A stretch of 64,000 bases of DNA. It comes from Aquipseudomonas alcaligenes. GTDB taxonomy: Bacteria; Pseudomonadota; Gammaproteobacteria; Pseudomonadales; Pseudomonadaceae. A model generated the notes under the pieces. That model saw only the letters and a list, made by a program, of their open reading frames with translations. It had not been told where the DNA came from and made no database searches. Positions 27,074-39,313 of this stretch are shown here, piece after piece (position 1 is the first letter of the stretch; each line of letters begins with the position of its first letter). The position numbers and the translations under genes were made by a program. Location of the stretch: contig NZ_QJRX01000003.1 of assembly GCF_003205495.1 (NCBI RefSeq), positions 434,001-498,000 of the forward strand, written 5' to 3'.

Positions 27074-27862
27074 ATGAACCTGAACGACCCCAAGGAACTC
27101 GCCTCCCTGCTCGAAGCCTGGCTGCTGGCCCTGGGTCGGCCGCTGTCGCTGGAACGCCTGGGTGAGCTGTTCGAGGAAGGCGAGCGGCCGGAGCCGGCGC
27201 AGATTCGCGAGGCCCTGGAAGTGCTGCGCCTGTCCTGCGAAGGGCGCGCCTTCGAACTCAAGGAAGTGGCCAGCGGCTACCGCCTGCAGGTGCGCGAGAA
27301 GTTCGCCCCCTGGGTCGGTCGGCTCTGGGAGGAGCGCCCGCAGCGCTACTCGCGGGCCATGCTGGAGACCCTGGCGCTGATCGCCTATCGCCAGCCGATC
27401 ACCCGTGGCGAGATCGAGGACATCCGCGGCGTGGCGGTCAACAGCCAGATCATCAAGACCCTGCAGGAGCGTGACTGGATTCGCGTGGTCGGCTACCGTG
27501 ATGTACCGGGCAGGCCGGCCATGCTGGCCACCACCAAGGCGTTCCTCGATTACTTCAACCTCAAGAGCCTGGAAGAGTTGCCACCGCTGGCGGCCCTGCG
27601 CGAACTGGAGCCGGAGCCGATGCTGGCGCTGGACGACGACCTGCCGGTGCCATCTGGTCTGCAGGCGCGGGTGGATGCCGAGCTGGGTGAGGCGGAAGTG
27701 CCGGCCGAGCCGCGCGAGGAAACCAGCTTCCGCAGCCTGCTGGTCGAGCTGGACCAGATGGAGCAGGGCCTGAAGACCGATTTCAGTGATCTGCCGCAGT
27801 CTGCCGACGACGCGGAAGAAGAGCAGGGCGAGACGCTGGATAGCAGCGATTCCCTGCATTGA
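27074..27862 (+). CDS. scpB: segregation and condensation protein B
   Basis: A 262-residue ScpB with tandem winged-helix domains (about residues 1-80 and 90-175); RAMLETLALIAYRQPITRGE and IKTLQERDWIRVVGYRDVPG are typical. The last 80 residues are acidic and low-complexity, probably disordered. It begins directly after the scpA stop. The pair works with SMC in chromosome organisation. Confidence 0.94.
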   Translation: MNLNDPKELASLLEAWLLALGRPLSLERLGELFEEGERPEPAQIREALEVLRLSCEGRAFELKEVASGYRLQVREKFAPWVGRLWEERPQRYSRAMLETLALIAYRQPITRGEIEDIRGVAVNSQIIKTLQERDWIRVVGYRDVPGRPAMLATTKAFLDYFNLKSLEELPPLAALRELEPEPMLALDDDLPVPSGLQARVDAELGEAEVPAEPREETSFRSLLVELDQMEQGLKTDFSDLPQSADDAEEEQGETLDSSDSLH

Positions 27863-27939
27863 GGGGATTGAGACTTTCAATTCCGAGCTGAGGCCCTCTC
27901 GGCCTAAGCTGGCCCCGCCTTCCCCGAGCGGTTGCCGTC

Positions 27940-28125
27940 ATGAGCAAGAATCCCTGCATCAATATCTGTGAGTTCGAGGCCGACATCTGTGTCGGCTGCG
28001 GCCGCAGCAAGCGCGAGATCAAGGCCTGGAAGAAGCTCGGCAAGGCCGAGCGCCTGGTGTTGCTGGCCGAGGCCGATCTGCGCCTGCTGGCGCTGGCGGC
28101 GACCGGGCGGCGCAAGCACCGCTGA
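27940..28125 (+). CDS. DUF1289 family protein
   Basis: A 61-residue basic protein with the DUF1289 cysteine pattern CINICEFEADICVGCGRSKREI, which probably binds a metal or Fe-S centre. Its Trp and Lys-rich helix (IKAWKKLGKAERL) is conserved in the family. Function unknown. It lies between scpB and rluB in the same direction. Confidence 0.88.
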   Translation: MSKNPCINICEFEADICVGCGRSKREIKAWKKLGKAERLVLLAEADLRLLALAATGRRKHR

Positions 28126-28217
28126 GCGGTCTATAGTCAGTCAGCCGTGCGTGCGGGCGGCGATCCGCGTATGATGCGCGGCCTTTTTCATCCTCAGTTA
28201 CACCGGGAGGTGCCCAG

Positions 28218-29369
28218 ATGAGCGAATCCGAATTCGAACCCCGTCCCAGCGGCGAGAAGCTGCAGAAAGTCCTGGCCCGTGCCGGCCTCGGCTCGCGTCG
28301 CGACATCGAGCAGTGGATCACCGATGGTCGGGTCAAGGTCAATGGCGCCATCGCCAACCTCGGCGCCCGTGTCGAGCCGCGCGATGCCATCAGTGTCGAC
28401 GGCCAGTTGCTCAGGCGCGAAGACGCCCAGGTGGTACGCCGCGTACTGATCTACAACAAGCCGGAAGGCGAGATCTGCACCCGCGACGACCCGGAAGGCC
28501 GCCCGACCGTATTCGATCGCCTGCCGCGACCGAAAGAAGGGCGCTGGATCAACATCGGCCGCCTGGACATCAACACCACCGGCCTGCTGCTGTTTACCAC
28601 CGACGGCGAACTGGCCAACCGCCTGATGCACCCCTCCTACGAGATGGACCGCGAGTACGCCGTGCGCGTGCGTGGCGAGGTCACCGAGGAGATGATCGAG
28701 CAGCTCAAGGCTGGCGTGATGCTGGAAGACGGCCCGGCCAAGTTCACCGACATCAAGGAAGCGCCCGGCGGCGACGGCCTCAACCACTGGTTCCACTGCG
28801 TGGTGATGGAAGGCCGCAACCGCGAGGTGCGCCGCCTATGGGAGTCCCAGGGCGTGGTGGTCAGCCGCCTCAAGCGCGTGCGCTTCGGCCCGGTGTTCAT
28901 GACCTCCGACCTGCCCATGGGGCGCTGGCGCGAGATGGGCCAGCGCGAGGTGGACATCCTCAGCGAGGAGGTCGGCCTCAAGCCGGTGGCCCTGCCGGCG
29001 ATGAAGGAGAAGATGCGCGAGAAGCTTGACCGCCTGCAGCGCAAGGCGGCCAAGCCGCTGGCCCGCGGCGAGCGGCCCAAGCGCGTGCTGCGCCCGGCCG
29101 AAGGCGAGGTTGCCGAGGCGCCCCGTGCGCCCCGTGGCGAAGGCGCCGAGCGTGCGCCGCGTGGGCCGCGCAAGCCGGCTGGCGAGCGCCGTGAAGGTGG
29201 CCGTGGGACGCCGGTGGCCGAGCGGCCGTCCGAGGTGAACAAGAAGCGCGCCCCGCGCCCGGCGGTGGAGCTGGCCGATCGGCCGGCGCGCAAGCCTCGC
29301 CCGGCCGCACCGGGCAAGCGCCCGCCGAGCGGCGATGGCCAGCGCCCCGGCTTTGGCCGCAAGCGCTGA
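28218..29369 (+). CDS. rluB: 23S rRNA pseudouridine synthase B
   Basis: A 383-residue RsuA-family pseudouridine synthase, expected to modify 23S rRNA position 2605. It has an S4 RNA-binding domain (about residues 14-75, [20 protein letters not shown]) and the catalytic motif [12 protein letters not shown] with the nucleophilic Asp. About the last 120 residues are a basic Arg/Pro/Ala-rich tail (for example [14 protein letters not shown]), probably disordered and RNA-binding. A ribosome binding site (GGGAGG) lies before the ATG. A terminator follows the stop by 12 bases. Confidence 0.93.
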   Translation: MSESEFEPRPSGEKLQKVLARAGLGSRRDIEQWITDGRVKVNGAIANLGARVEPRDAISVDGQLLRREDAQVVRRVLIYNKPEGEICTRDDPEGRPTVFDRLPRPKEGRWINIGRLDINTTGLLLFTTDGELANRLMHPSYEMDREYAVRVRGEVTEEMIEQLKAGVMLEDGPAKFTDIKEAPGGDGLNHWFHCVVMEGRNREVRRLWESQGVVVSRLKRVRFGPVFMTSDLPMGRWREMGQREVDILSEEVGLKPVALPAMKEKMREKLDRLQRKAAKPLARGERPKRVLRPAEGEVAEAPRAPRGEGAERAPRGPRKPAGERREGGRGTPVAERPSEVNKKRAPRPAVELADRPARKPRPAAPGKRPPSGDGQRPGFGRKR

Positions 29370-29381
29370 TCGGCGGCAATG

Positions 29382-29409
29382 AAAAAGGGGCTCCACGGAG
29401 CCCCTTTTT
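29382..29409. terminator. bidirectional Rho-independent terminator
   Basis: AAAAAGGGGCTC-cac-GGAGCCCCTTTTT between the converging rluB and diguanylate cyclase genes; T-runs exist on both strands. Confidence 0.87.
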
Positions 29410-29423
29410 GCTGCCCAGCCTTA

Positions 29424-30350
29424 TCAGCCGGCCATGGACAGGCGGTTGCGCCCCTCGCGCTTGGACACATAGAGCGCATTGTCGGCGCGGCGCTGCAGGC
29501 TTTCCGCCGTCTCGCCCGGCAGCAGGGTGGCGCAACCGAGGCTGATGGACAACTCCAGGGCGCGGCCTTCTTCGAGGTATTGCAGGCCGAGCACGGCCAG
29601 GCGCAGGCGTTCGCCGACCATCTGCGCCGCCTCGCGACTGGTGTTGGACAGCAGCACGAGGAACTCCTCGCCACCGTAGCGGAACACCATGTCGATGTTA
29701 CGCAGGCTGTTCTTCAGGGCGCTGGCCACGGCCTTCAGCACTTCGTCGCCGGTGGCGTGGCCGAAACGGTCGTTGATCGACTTGAAGTGGTCGATGTCGA
29801 GCATCAGCACCGACAGCGGCTGCTGGCTGCGGCGGGCCAGTTCGATCTCGCGCTGCAGGGCCTGGTTCATGGCGATGCGATTGCCGGTGTCGGTCAGTGG
29901 GTCGCGCAGTGCACTCTGCAGGGCCGAGCGGTAAAGCAGGGCATTGCGCAGGGGAAACAGCAGGCTGGCCAGCAGCGACTCCAGCTGGCCCAGTTCGTCG
30001 TCACTGAAGCGCTGGCTGCGGCGGAAGATCAGCTCGCCCAGGTACTCGCCCTCGTGGCTCAGGCGGTAGCCGGCCGAATGATTGGCGCGCTCACCCAGTT
30101 CGATGCGCAGGTCGCAGGCGGCCAGCTGGTAGCTCAGGGAGTCGAGCGGGACCAGACGCTGCACTTCCTGGAAGAACAGGCCGAGGATGCGGTCGACTTC
30201 CAGGGAGGTCTGCAGCTGCAGGCTCAGCTGCTGGCGTAGCTGCGCCAGGCTGACCGGCTTCACGGCCCGACTGTTGCGCGCCGCATAGCCCAGGCGCTGC
30301 AGCTTGGCGGCATCGAAGTCGATCGTATTGGACGGGGTGTGTGGAGCCAT
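29424..30350 (-). CDS. GGDEF diguanylate cyclase with N-terminal GAF-like region
   Basis: A 308-residue protein expected to make c-di-GMP. The active-site motif is GGEEF (226-230), with RNID (217-220) placed five residues before it as an intact inhibitory I-site. The N-terminal part (about 30-165) looks like a GAF-type sensor fold and there is no membrane segment, so it should be cytoplasmic. I chose the ATG at 30350; an upstream TTG (30410) would add 20 residues. It stands as a single gene, with 199 bases to the next gene on the same strand. Confidence 0.9.
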   Translation of the reverse strand: MAPHTPSNTIDFDAAKLQRLGYAARNSRAVKPVSLAQLRQQLSLQLQTSLEVDRILGLFFQEVQRLVPLDSLSYQLAACDLRIELGERANHSAGYRLSHEGEYLGELIFRRSQRFSDDELGQLESLLASLLFPLRNALLYRSALQSALRDPLTDTGNRIAMNQALQREIELARRSQQPLSVLMLDIDHFKSINDRFGHATGDEVLKAVASALKNSLRNIDMVFRYGGEEFLVLLSNTSREAAQMVGERLRLAVLGLQYLEEGRALELSISLGCATLLPGETAESLQRRADNALYVSKREGRNRLSMAG

Positions 30351-30549
30351 GGAACTCAACCTCTGACGCTGGGCGCGTTGATGGGAGAGGTAAAGCGAGT
30401 TCCGTGCCAATGAGATTTAACTTATTTAAATCAGATAGTTACGTTTATTTTTGGCGAGGGTTCGGCAAATTCTTGCCGGTTCCTTGGCGGGGATGCTGGC
30501 AATCTGATGCCGTTATGTGGGTGTCCGCCGGAAAACCGGCGGCAGGTCC

Positions 30550-31290
30550 TCACTGGGCGTCGAATGCCTGGCCATTGACGTCCCGGCTGTCCGGGCCCAT
30601 CAGGTACAGATAGACCGGCATGATGGCTTCCGGCAGCGGGTTGTTCGCTGGATTCTCCCCGGGGTAGGCCTGGGCGCGCATGCCGGTGCGGGTGGCGCCC
30701 GGGTTGACGCTGTTGGCACGTACGTTGGCGATGCCGTCTACCTCGTCGGCCAATACCTGCATCAGGCCCTCGGTGGCGAACTTGGACACCGCGTAGGCGC
30801 CCCAGTAGGCGCGGCCCTTGCGCCCGACGCTGCTGGAGGTGAACAGCACCGAGGCGTCCTCGGAGAGCTTGAGCAGCGGCAGCAGGGTGCTGGTCAGCAT
30901 GAACATGGCGTTGACGTTGACCTGCATGACGCGCATGAAGTTGTCGCCGGACAGCTGTTCCAGCGGCGTGCGCGGCCCGACGATGGCGGCGTTGTGCAGC
31001 AGGCCGTCGAGGCGGCCGAACTCGGCCTCCACGGTGGCGGCCAGCTCGTCGTATTGGTGCGGCAGGGCGGTTTCCAGGTTGAAGGGGATCACCACCGGCT
31101 GCGGGTGGCCGGCGGCCTCGATCTGGTCATACACCTGGTTGAGGTTTTCCTCGCTCTTGCCCAGCAGCAGCACGGTGGCGCCGTGGGCGGCAAAGGTCTT
31201 GGCGGCGGCGGCACCGATGCCGCGGCCGGCGCCGGTGACCAGGATGACGCGACCCTGGAGCAGGTCGGGGCGGGCGCTGTAGTCGAACAT
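30550..31290 (-). CDS. yciK: YciK family short-chain dehydrogenase
   Basis: A 246-residue SDR oxidoreductase. The cofactor motif is VTGAGRGIGAAAA, the NAG-like motif HNAAIVG, the catalytic Ser in FTSSSVGRKG and the YxxxK motif in YAVSKFA. It matches YciK, whose substrate is not known. I chose the ATG at 31290 (MFDYSARPDLLQG). It follows mupP on the same strand after 31 bases, the same order as in P. aeruginosa. Confidence 0.9.
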   Translation of the reverse strand: MFDYSARPDLLQGRVILVTGAGRGIGAAAAKTFAAHGATVLLLGKSEENLNQVYDQIEAAGHPQPVVIPFNLETALPHQYDELAATVEAEFGRLDGLLHNAAIVGPRTPLEQLSGDNFMRVMQVNVNAMFMLTSTLLPLLKLSEDASVLFTSSSVGRKGRAYWGAYAVSKFATEGLMQVLADEVDGIANVRANSVNPGATRTGMRAQAYPGENPANNPLPEAIMPVYLYLMGPDSRDVNGQAFDAQ

Positions 31291-31321
31291 GGGGCGGGAT
31301 CTCGTTGTTGCGTGAGTCGGA

Positions 31322-31993
31322 TCAGCAGCTGCACAGGGCGCGGTCGAGCACGGCGCGCAGCTCCAGGGGATGGTCCACCACCACGTCGGCGCCCCAGTGG
31401 CGCGGGTTGTCCTCGGGGTGGATGTAGCCGTAGGTGACGGCAGCGGTCTTGCAGCCGGCGGCGCGGCCGGCCTCGATGTCGCGGGCATCGTCGCCGACGA
31501 ACAGCACCTCGGCGGGGGGTATGCCCATCTGCTCGCAGGCCAGCAGGAGCATATCCGGCGCCGGCTTGCTGCGCGCCACGTGGTCCGGGCAGACCAGTGC
31601 CGCCGAGCGCCCGGCCAGCTCGAGCCGTTGCATGATCGGCTCGGCGAAGCACACCGGCTTGTTGGTGGCCACGCCCCACTTGAGGTGCGCCGCCTCGATG
31701 TCGGCGAGCAGCTCGGGCATGCCAGCGAACGGCTTGCTCAGCACCGCGCAGTGCTCCTGGTAGCGCTCGAGGAACTCCAGGCGCAGGGCTTCGAAGCCTT
31801 CGGCGCCAACCTCCAGGCCGAAGGTGGCGGACACCATGGCGCGGGCGCCACCGGAGACCACGTCGCGGATCAGTTGCTCGTCCATTGGCGGCAGGTCGCG
31901 CGCGGCGCGCATGGCCTGGCACACGGCGACGAAGTCGGGGGCGGTATCCAGCAGGGTGCCGTCCATGTCGAAGAGTACTGCTCGCAGGGCCAT
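31322..31993 (-). CDS. mupP: N-acetylmuramic acid 6-phosphate phosphatase (HAD)
   Basis: A 223-residue HAD-IA hydrolase, often annotated as phosphoglycolate phosphatase. Motifs are [15 protein letters not shown] (nucleophile Asp), [15 protein letters not shown] and [12 protein letters not shown]. The position between ubiG and yciK is that of MupP in Pseudomonas, which dephosphorylates MurNAc-6-P in the peptidoglycan recycling route that bypasses de novo UDP-MurNAc synthesis and affects intrinsic fosfomycin tolerance. The name rests on synteny. It starts five bases after the ubiG stop. Confidence 0.87.
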   Translation of the reverse strand: MALRAVLFDMDGTLLDTAPDFVAVCQAMRAARDLPPMDEQLIRDVVSGGARAMVSATFGLEVGAEGFEALRLEFLERYQEHCAVLSKPFAGMPELLADIEAAHLKWGVATNKPVCFAEPIMQRLELAGRSAALVCPDHVARSKPAPDMLLLACEQMGIPPAEVLFVGDDARDIEAGRAAGCKTAAVTYGYIHPEDNPRHWGADVVVDHPLELRAVLDRALCSC

Positions 31994-31998
31994 GCGCC

Positions 31999-32697
31999 TC
32001 AGTCCTCGCGCAGGGTCTGGATCATGTAGTTGACGTCGACGTCCGCCTCCAGCTTATAGCGTTTGGTCAGCGGGTTGTAGGTCAGGCCGATGATGTCACG
32101 CACCTCGAAGCCGGCCTGGCGACACCAGGCGCCGAGTTCGGACGGGCGGATGAACTTGCGGAAATCGTGAGTGCCGCGTGGCAGCAGGCGCAGCACGTAC
32201 TCGGCGCCGACGATGGCGAACAGGTAGGCCTTGGGGTTGCGGTTGATGGTGGAGAAGAACACCTGGCCACCGGGCTTGACCAGCTTGTGGCAGGCGCGGA
32301 TCACCGAGGACGGGTCGGGCACGTGCTCGAGCATCTCCAGGCAGGTGACCACGTCGAACTGGCCAGGCATCTCCTCGGCCAGGGCCTCGGCGGTGATCTG
32401 CCGGTACTCAACCTCTACGCCGGACTCCAGCTGGTGCAGCTGGGCCACGGCCAGCGGCGCCTCGCCCATGTCGATGCCGGTGACCGTGGCCCCGCGCTGG
32501 GCCATGGACTCGCTGAGGATGCCGCCGCCGCAGCCGACGTCGAGCACCTTCTTGCCGGCCAGGCCGACGCGCTCGTCGATCCAGTTGACCCGTAGCGGGT
32601 TGATGTCGTGCAGCGGCTTGAACTCGCTCTCGCGGTCCCACCAGCGGTGGGCGAGGGCCTCGAATTTGGCGATTTCGGCGTGGTCGACGTTGCTCAT
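31999..32697 (-). CDS. ubiG: ubiquinone biosynthesis O-methyltransferase
   Basis: A 232-residue SAM-dependent methyltransferase acting twice in ubiquinone synthesis. The SAM motif is [33 protein letters not shown] is the UbiG-specific N-terminal signature. It lies between a deaminase-family gene and mupP on the minus strand, with gaps of 12 and 5 bases, so these genes form one operon with yciK. Confidence 0.95.
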   Translation of the reverse strand: MSNVDHAEIAKFEALAHRWWDRESEFKPLHDINPLRVNWIDERVGLAGKKVLDVGCGGGILSESMAQRGATVTGIDMGEAPLAVAQLHQLESGVEVEYRQITAEALAEEMPGQFDVVTCLEMLEHVPDPSSVIRACHKLVKPGGQVFFSTINRNPKAYLFAIVGAEYVLRLLPRGTHDFRKFIRPSELGAWCRQAGFEVRDIIGLTYNPLTKRYKLEADVDVNYMIQTLRED

Positions 32698-32709
32698 GCG
32701 GACTTTCCT

Positions 32710-34044
32710 TTAAATCGAATGCTTGCCAGCAATGCGCGCGCCCCAGGCGCGGGCATTGGCGATGATGTTTTCTTCATCGAGACGTGTCAGTCGGCCGTCG
32801 TCGAGCAGCTGTTTGCCGCCGACCCAGAGGTGCTTGGCGCAGCTGCGGCTGCCGGCGTAGATCAGTTGCGACACCGGGTCGTAGACCGGCTGCTGGGCCA
32901 GGCCGGAGAGGTCGAAGGCGGCCAGGTCGGCCAGCTTGCCCGGCTCCAGCGAGCCGGTGTCCTCGTCCAGGCCGAGGGCGCGGGCGCCGTTGAGGGTGGC
33001 CATGCGCAGCGCGGCGTGGGCATTCAGGGCGGTGGCGCTGCCGGCCACGGCCTTGGCCAGCAGGGCGGCGGTGCGGGTCTCGCCGAGCAGGTCGAGGTCG
33101 TTGTTGCTGGCCGCGCCATCGGTGCCGACGGCTACGTTGACGCCAGCCTGCCAGAGTTTTTCCACCGGGCAGAAGCCGCTGGCCAGCTTGAGGTTGGACT
33201 CGGGGCAGTGGATCACGCTGCTGTTGCTTTCCACCAGTAGCTCTACGTCTGCCTCGTCGATCTGGGTCATGTGCACGGCCTGGAAGCGCGGGCCGAGCAG
33301 GCCCAGGCCCGCCAGTCGCTGCAGCGGGCGCATGCCGTGCAGCTCCAGGCTTTGCTGCACCTCGAAGGCGGTCTCGTGGACGTGCATGTGGATGCCGGCG
33401 TCCAGCTCCTCGGCCAGCATCAACACCTGCTGCAGCTTATCGTCGCTGACCGAGTAGGGCGCGTGGGGGCCGAAGGCGATCTTGATCCGCGGGTGCTGCT
33501 TGAGGTCGTCGAACAGACGCAGCCCCTTGCGCAGGGCCTCCTCGGCGTCGCGCGCGCCGGGGGTGGGGAAGTCCAGCACCGGGATGGTCAGCTGGGCGCG
33601 GATGCCGCTCTTGTGCACCAGCTCGCTGGCCACTTCCGGGAAGAAGTACATGTCGGAGAAGCAGCCGATGCCACCCTTGAGCTGCTCGGCGATGGCCAGT
33701 TCGGTGCCGTCGCGCACGAAGTCCTCGTCGACCCACTGGGCCTCGGCCGGCCAGATATGGTCCTGCAGCCAGCTCATCAGCGGCAGGTCATCGGCCAGGC
33801 CGCGGAATAGGGTCATCGCCGCGTGGCCATGGGCGTTGACCAGGCTCGGGGTGAGTACGCAGCCCGGCAGTTCGCGTACCTGCGTAGACGGGTGGCGCAG
33901 GGCCTCGGTGCGCGGGGCGAGCAAGGCGATGCGGCCGTCGCGAATGCCCAGGCCGTAGTCGCGCAATACCACGCCGGCGGGCTCGACCGGCACCAGCCAG
34001 CTGGGCAGGAGCAGCAGGTCGAGCGGCTGGCGCGGTTCGGGCAT
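32710..34044 (-). CDS. mtaD: TRZ/ATZ family deaminase (MTA/SAH deaminase-like)
   Basis: A 444-residue amidohydrolase of the TRZ/ATZ group. Metal ligands are in [14 protein letters not shown] and [11 protein letters not shown], with the Asp in [14 protein letters not shown]. Homologues deaminate 5'-methylthioadenosine or S-adenosylhomocysteine, and the gene is divergent from mtnA of the methionine salvage route, which supports that substrate. I chose the ATG at 34044 ([11 protein letters not shown]). The gene name is by homology; specificity was not proven by the sequence. Confidence 0.85.
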   Translation of the reverse strand: MPEPRQPLDLLLLPSWLVPVEPAGVVLRDYGLGIRDGRIALLAPRTEALRHPSTQVRELPGCVLTPSLVNAHGHAAMTLFRGLADDLPLMSWLQDHIWPAEAQWVDEDFVRDGTELAIAEQLKGGIGCFSDMYFFPEVASELVHKSGIRAQLTIPVLDFPTPGARDAEEALRKGLRLFDDLKQHPRIKIAFGPHAPYSVSDDKLQQVLMLAEELDAGIHMHVHETAFEVQQSLELHGMRPLQRLAGLGLLGPRFQAVHMTQIDEADVELLVESNSSVIHCPESNLKLASGFCPVEKLWQAGVNVAVGTDGAASNNDLDLLGETRTAALLAKAVAGSATALNAHAALRMATLNGARALGLDEDTGSLEPGKLADLAAFDLSGLAQQPVYDPVSQLIYAGSRSCAKHLWVGGKQLLDDGRLTRLDEENIIANARAWGARIAGKHSI

Positions 34045-34108
34045 GGCATTTATCCGGGCAATAAAAAGGTGGCGGCAGTATAACTGAGCCACGGCGGGGC
34101 CGGCTCGC

Positions 34109-34114
34109 TATAAT
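34109..34114 (+). promoter_or_regulatory. possible mtnA -10 element (TATAAT)
   Basis: A perfect TATAAT 33 bases before the mtnA start, in the divergent gap with the deaminase gene. No good -35 is seen at normal spacing. Confidence 0.4.
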
Positions 34115-34147
34115 CCGCGGCTTTTCGTTTCACCTTGTGGGGATGTC

Positions 34148-35224
34148 ATGCGCGACAAACTGTTGGCAGCGGAGAAGGTAAAGGCCATCGAGTGGCGCGA
34201 CGGCACATTGTTCCTGCTGGACCAGCGCCTGTTGCCAGGCGAGGAAACCTGGCTGGCCTATGGCTCGGCCGCCGGCGTGGCCGAGGCCATCCGCAGCATG
34301 GTGGTGCGTGGTGCGCCGGCCATCGGCATCGCCGCCGCCTTCGGCCTGGTGCTGGGCGCGCGGGCGCGCCTGGCCGCCACCGGCGACTGGCAGGCGGCGC
34401 TGGAGGAGGACTTCCGGGTGCTGGCCGAGTCGCGGCCGACCGCGGTCAACCTGTTCTGGGCGCTGGATCGCATGCGCGAGCGCCTGCAGCGGCTGAAGGC
34501 GGGCGAGAATGCCCTGGCGGCGCTGGAGGCCGAGGCGGTCGGCATCTTCGACAGCGACCGCGAGGCCAACCTGACCATGGCCCAGCTCGGCCTGGAACTG
34601 ATCCGCAAGCACCAGAACACTCCGCAGAAGCTGCTCACCCATTGCAATACCGGGGCCCTGGCCACCGGCGGCTTCGGTACCGCACTGGGCGTGATTCGTG
34701 CCGCCCACCAGGCCGGCTTGATCGAGCGGGTGTTCGCCGACGAAACCCGACCCTGGCTGCAGGGCTCGCGCCTGACCGCCTGGGAGCTGGCCGGCGAGGG
34801 CGTGCCGGTCAGCCTGAACGCCGACTCCGCCGCCGCGCACCTGATGAAGACCGAGGGCATCACCTGGGTGATCGTCGGCGCCGACCGCATCACTGCCAAT
34901 GGCGACGTGGCCAACAAGATCGGCACCTACCAGCTGGCGGTCAACGCCATGCACCACGGCGTGCGCTTCATGGTGGTGGCGCCCAGCTCGACCATCGATA
35001 TGAGCCTGGAAGACGGCGAGGACATCCCCATCGAGGAGCGCGACGGCCGCGAGCTGCTGGAAGTCGGTGGTCAGCGCATCGCCGCCGAGGTGCACGCGGT
35101 CAATCCGGTGTTCGACGTGACGCCGGCCGACCTGATCGACGCGATCGTCACCGAAAAAGGGGTGGTCGAGCGGCCAGATGCGGCGAAAATGGCGCAACTC
35201 ATGTGCCGCAAGCGCCTGCACTGA
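34148..35224 (+). CDS. mtnA: methylthioribose-1-phosphate isomerase
   Basis: A 358-residue enzyme of methionine salvage converting methylthioribose-1-P to methylthioribulose-1-P. The catalytic Cys is in [17 protein letters not shown] and the Asp in [31 protein letters not shown] is the substrate loop. The gene is monocistronic by position, with a 224-base gap before gyrA. Confidence 0.95.
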   Translation: MRDKLLAAEKVKAIEWRDGTLFLLDQRLLPGEETWLAYGSAAGVAEAIRSMVVRGAPAIGIAAAFGLVLGARARLAATGDWQAALEEDFRVLAESRPTAVNLFWALDRMRERLQRLKAGENALAALEAEAVGIFDSDREANLTMAQLGLELIRKHQNTPQKLLTHCNTGALATGGFGTALGVIRAAHQAGLIERVFADETRPWLQGSRLTAWELAGEGVPVSLNADSAAAHLMKTEGITWVIVGADRITANGDVANKIGTYQLAVNAMHHGVRFMVVAPSSTIDMSLEDGEDIPIEERDGRELLEVGGQRIAAEVHAVNPVFDVTPADLIDAIVTEKGVVERPDAAKMAQLMCRKRLH

Positions 35225-35448
35225 GCCTGTCGCCCGGGCGCCCGCCGGGGTAGGTCTGCACCGGTGACTGTGGTAAGCTCCGGCAGTTTTCGGGCGGCCC
35301 CATGCGGGCCGCTCCATTTGCGCCAATAACCGACTTAACTCGTTGATTTGTCGTGAGTCGCTGCCACGCAGGGGCGGCCACGGCGGACTCCGGTCAGGCC
35401 CAGGAAGGGTGCGACGGGGTTTCACCAGAATAAGGAACCAGGCTTCTC

Positions 35449-38217
<2,769 letters not shown>

Positions 38218-38227
38218 GAGAGTCGAA

Positions 38228-39313
38228 GTGAGCAAACGCGCCCATAACTTCTGCGCCGGCCCGGCCGCGCTTCCCACCGCCGTGCTGGAGCGTGCCCAGG
38301 CGGAGATGCTCGACTGGCAGGGCAAGGGCCTGTCCGTGATGGAAATGAGCCATCGCAGTGATGAGTACGTGGCCATCGCCGAGAAGGCCGAACACGACCT
38401 GCGCGACCTGCTGAGCATTCCCAGCGACTACAAGGTGCTGTTCCTGCAGGGTGGCGCCAGCCAGCAGTTCGCCGAGATCCCGCTCAACCTGCTGCCGGAA
38501 GACGGCGTGGCCGACTACATCGAGACCGGCATCTGGTCGAAGAAGGCCATCGAGGAGGCGCAGCGCTACGGCAACATCAACGTCGCCGCCAGCGCCAAGG
38601 GCTACGACTACTTCGCCATTCCCGGGCAGAACGAGTGGCAGCTGTCGAAAGATGCCGCCTACGTGCACTACGCCAGCAACGAGACCATCGGTGGCCTGCA
38701 GTTCGACTGGATCCCCGAGGTGGGCGATACCCCGCTGGTGGTGGACATGTCCTCGGACATCCTCTCCCGCGAGATCGACGTCTCCAAGTTCGGCCTGATC
38801 TACGCCGGCGCGCAGAAGAACATCGGGCCGAGCGGCCTGGTGGTTGCGATCATCCGCGAAGACCTGCTGGGACGCGCCCGCAGCGTCTGCCCGACCATGC
38901 TCAACTACAAGGTCGCCGCCGACAACGGCTCCATGTACAACACCCCGGCGACCTATTCCTGGTATCTCTCCGGCCTGGTCTTCGAGTGGCTGAAGGAGCA
39001 GGGCGGCGTCGCCGCTATGGAGAAGCGTAACAAGGCCAAGAAGGACCTGCTGTACAAGGCCATCGATGCCAGCGATTTCTACACCAACCCGATCCAGCCG
39101 AGCGCGCGCTCCTGGATGAACGTGCCGTTCCGCCTGGCCGACGAGAAGCTGGACAAGGCCTTCCTCGCCGGCGCCGAAGCGCGCGGCCTGCTCAACCTCA
39201 AGGGCCACCGCTCGGTAGGCGGCATGCGTGCCTCCATCTACAACGCCACCGGTCTGGATGCCGTGGAGGCCCTGGTGGCTTACATGGCCGAGTTCGAGAA
39301 GGAGCACGGCTGA
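38228..39313 (+). CDS. serC: phosphoserine aminotransferase
   Basis: A 361-residue PLP enzyme of serine and pyridoxine synthesis. The N-terminus NFCAGPAALP and the PLP lysine region YAGAQKNIGPSG are diagnostic. The start is GTG (38228). Its stop shares a base with the pheA start (TGATG), so the genes are coupled. It heads the serC-pheA-hisC-tyrA/aroA-cmk run. Confidence 0.96.
   Translation: MSKRAHNFCAGPAALPTAVLERAQAEMLDWQGKGLSVMEMSHRSDEYVAIAEKAEHDLRDLLSIPSDYKVLFLQGGASQQFAEIPLNLLPEDGVADYIETGIWSKKAIEEAQRYGNINVAASAKGYDYFAIPGQNEWQLSKDAAYVHYASNETIGGLQFDWIPEVGDTPLVVDMSSDILSREIDVSKFGLIYAGAQKNIGPSGLVVAIIREDLLGRARSVCPTMLNYKVAADNGSMYNTPATYSWYLSGLVFEWLKEQGGVAAMEKRNKAKKDLLYKAIDASDFYTNPIQPSARSWMNVPFRLADEKLDKAFLAGAEARGLLNLKGHRSVGGMRASIYNATGLDAVEALVAYMAEFEKEHG

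Noticed and set aside
26303..27880. 525-codon open frame on the minus strand opposite scpA and scpB
   Set aside because: It is the low-complexity shadow expected opposite GC-rich genes; scpA and scpB are clear on the plus strand.
30525..30542. CCGCCGG-AAAA-CCGGCGG hairpin after yciK
   Set aside because: Strong stem but no T-run on the minus strand, so not called as a terminator.
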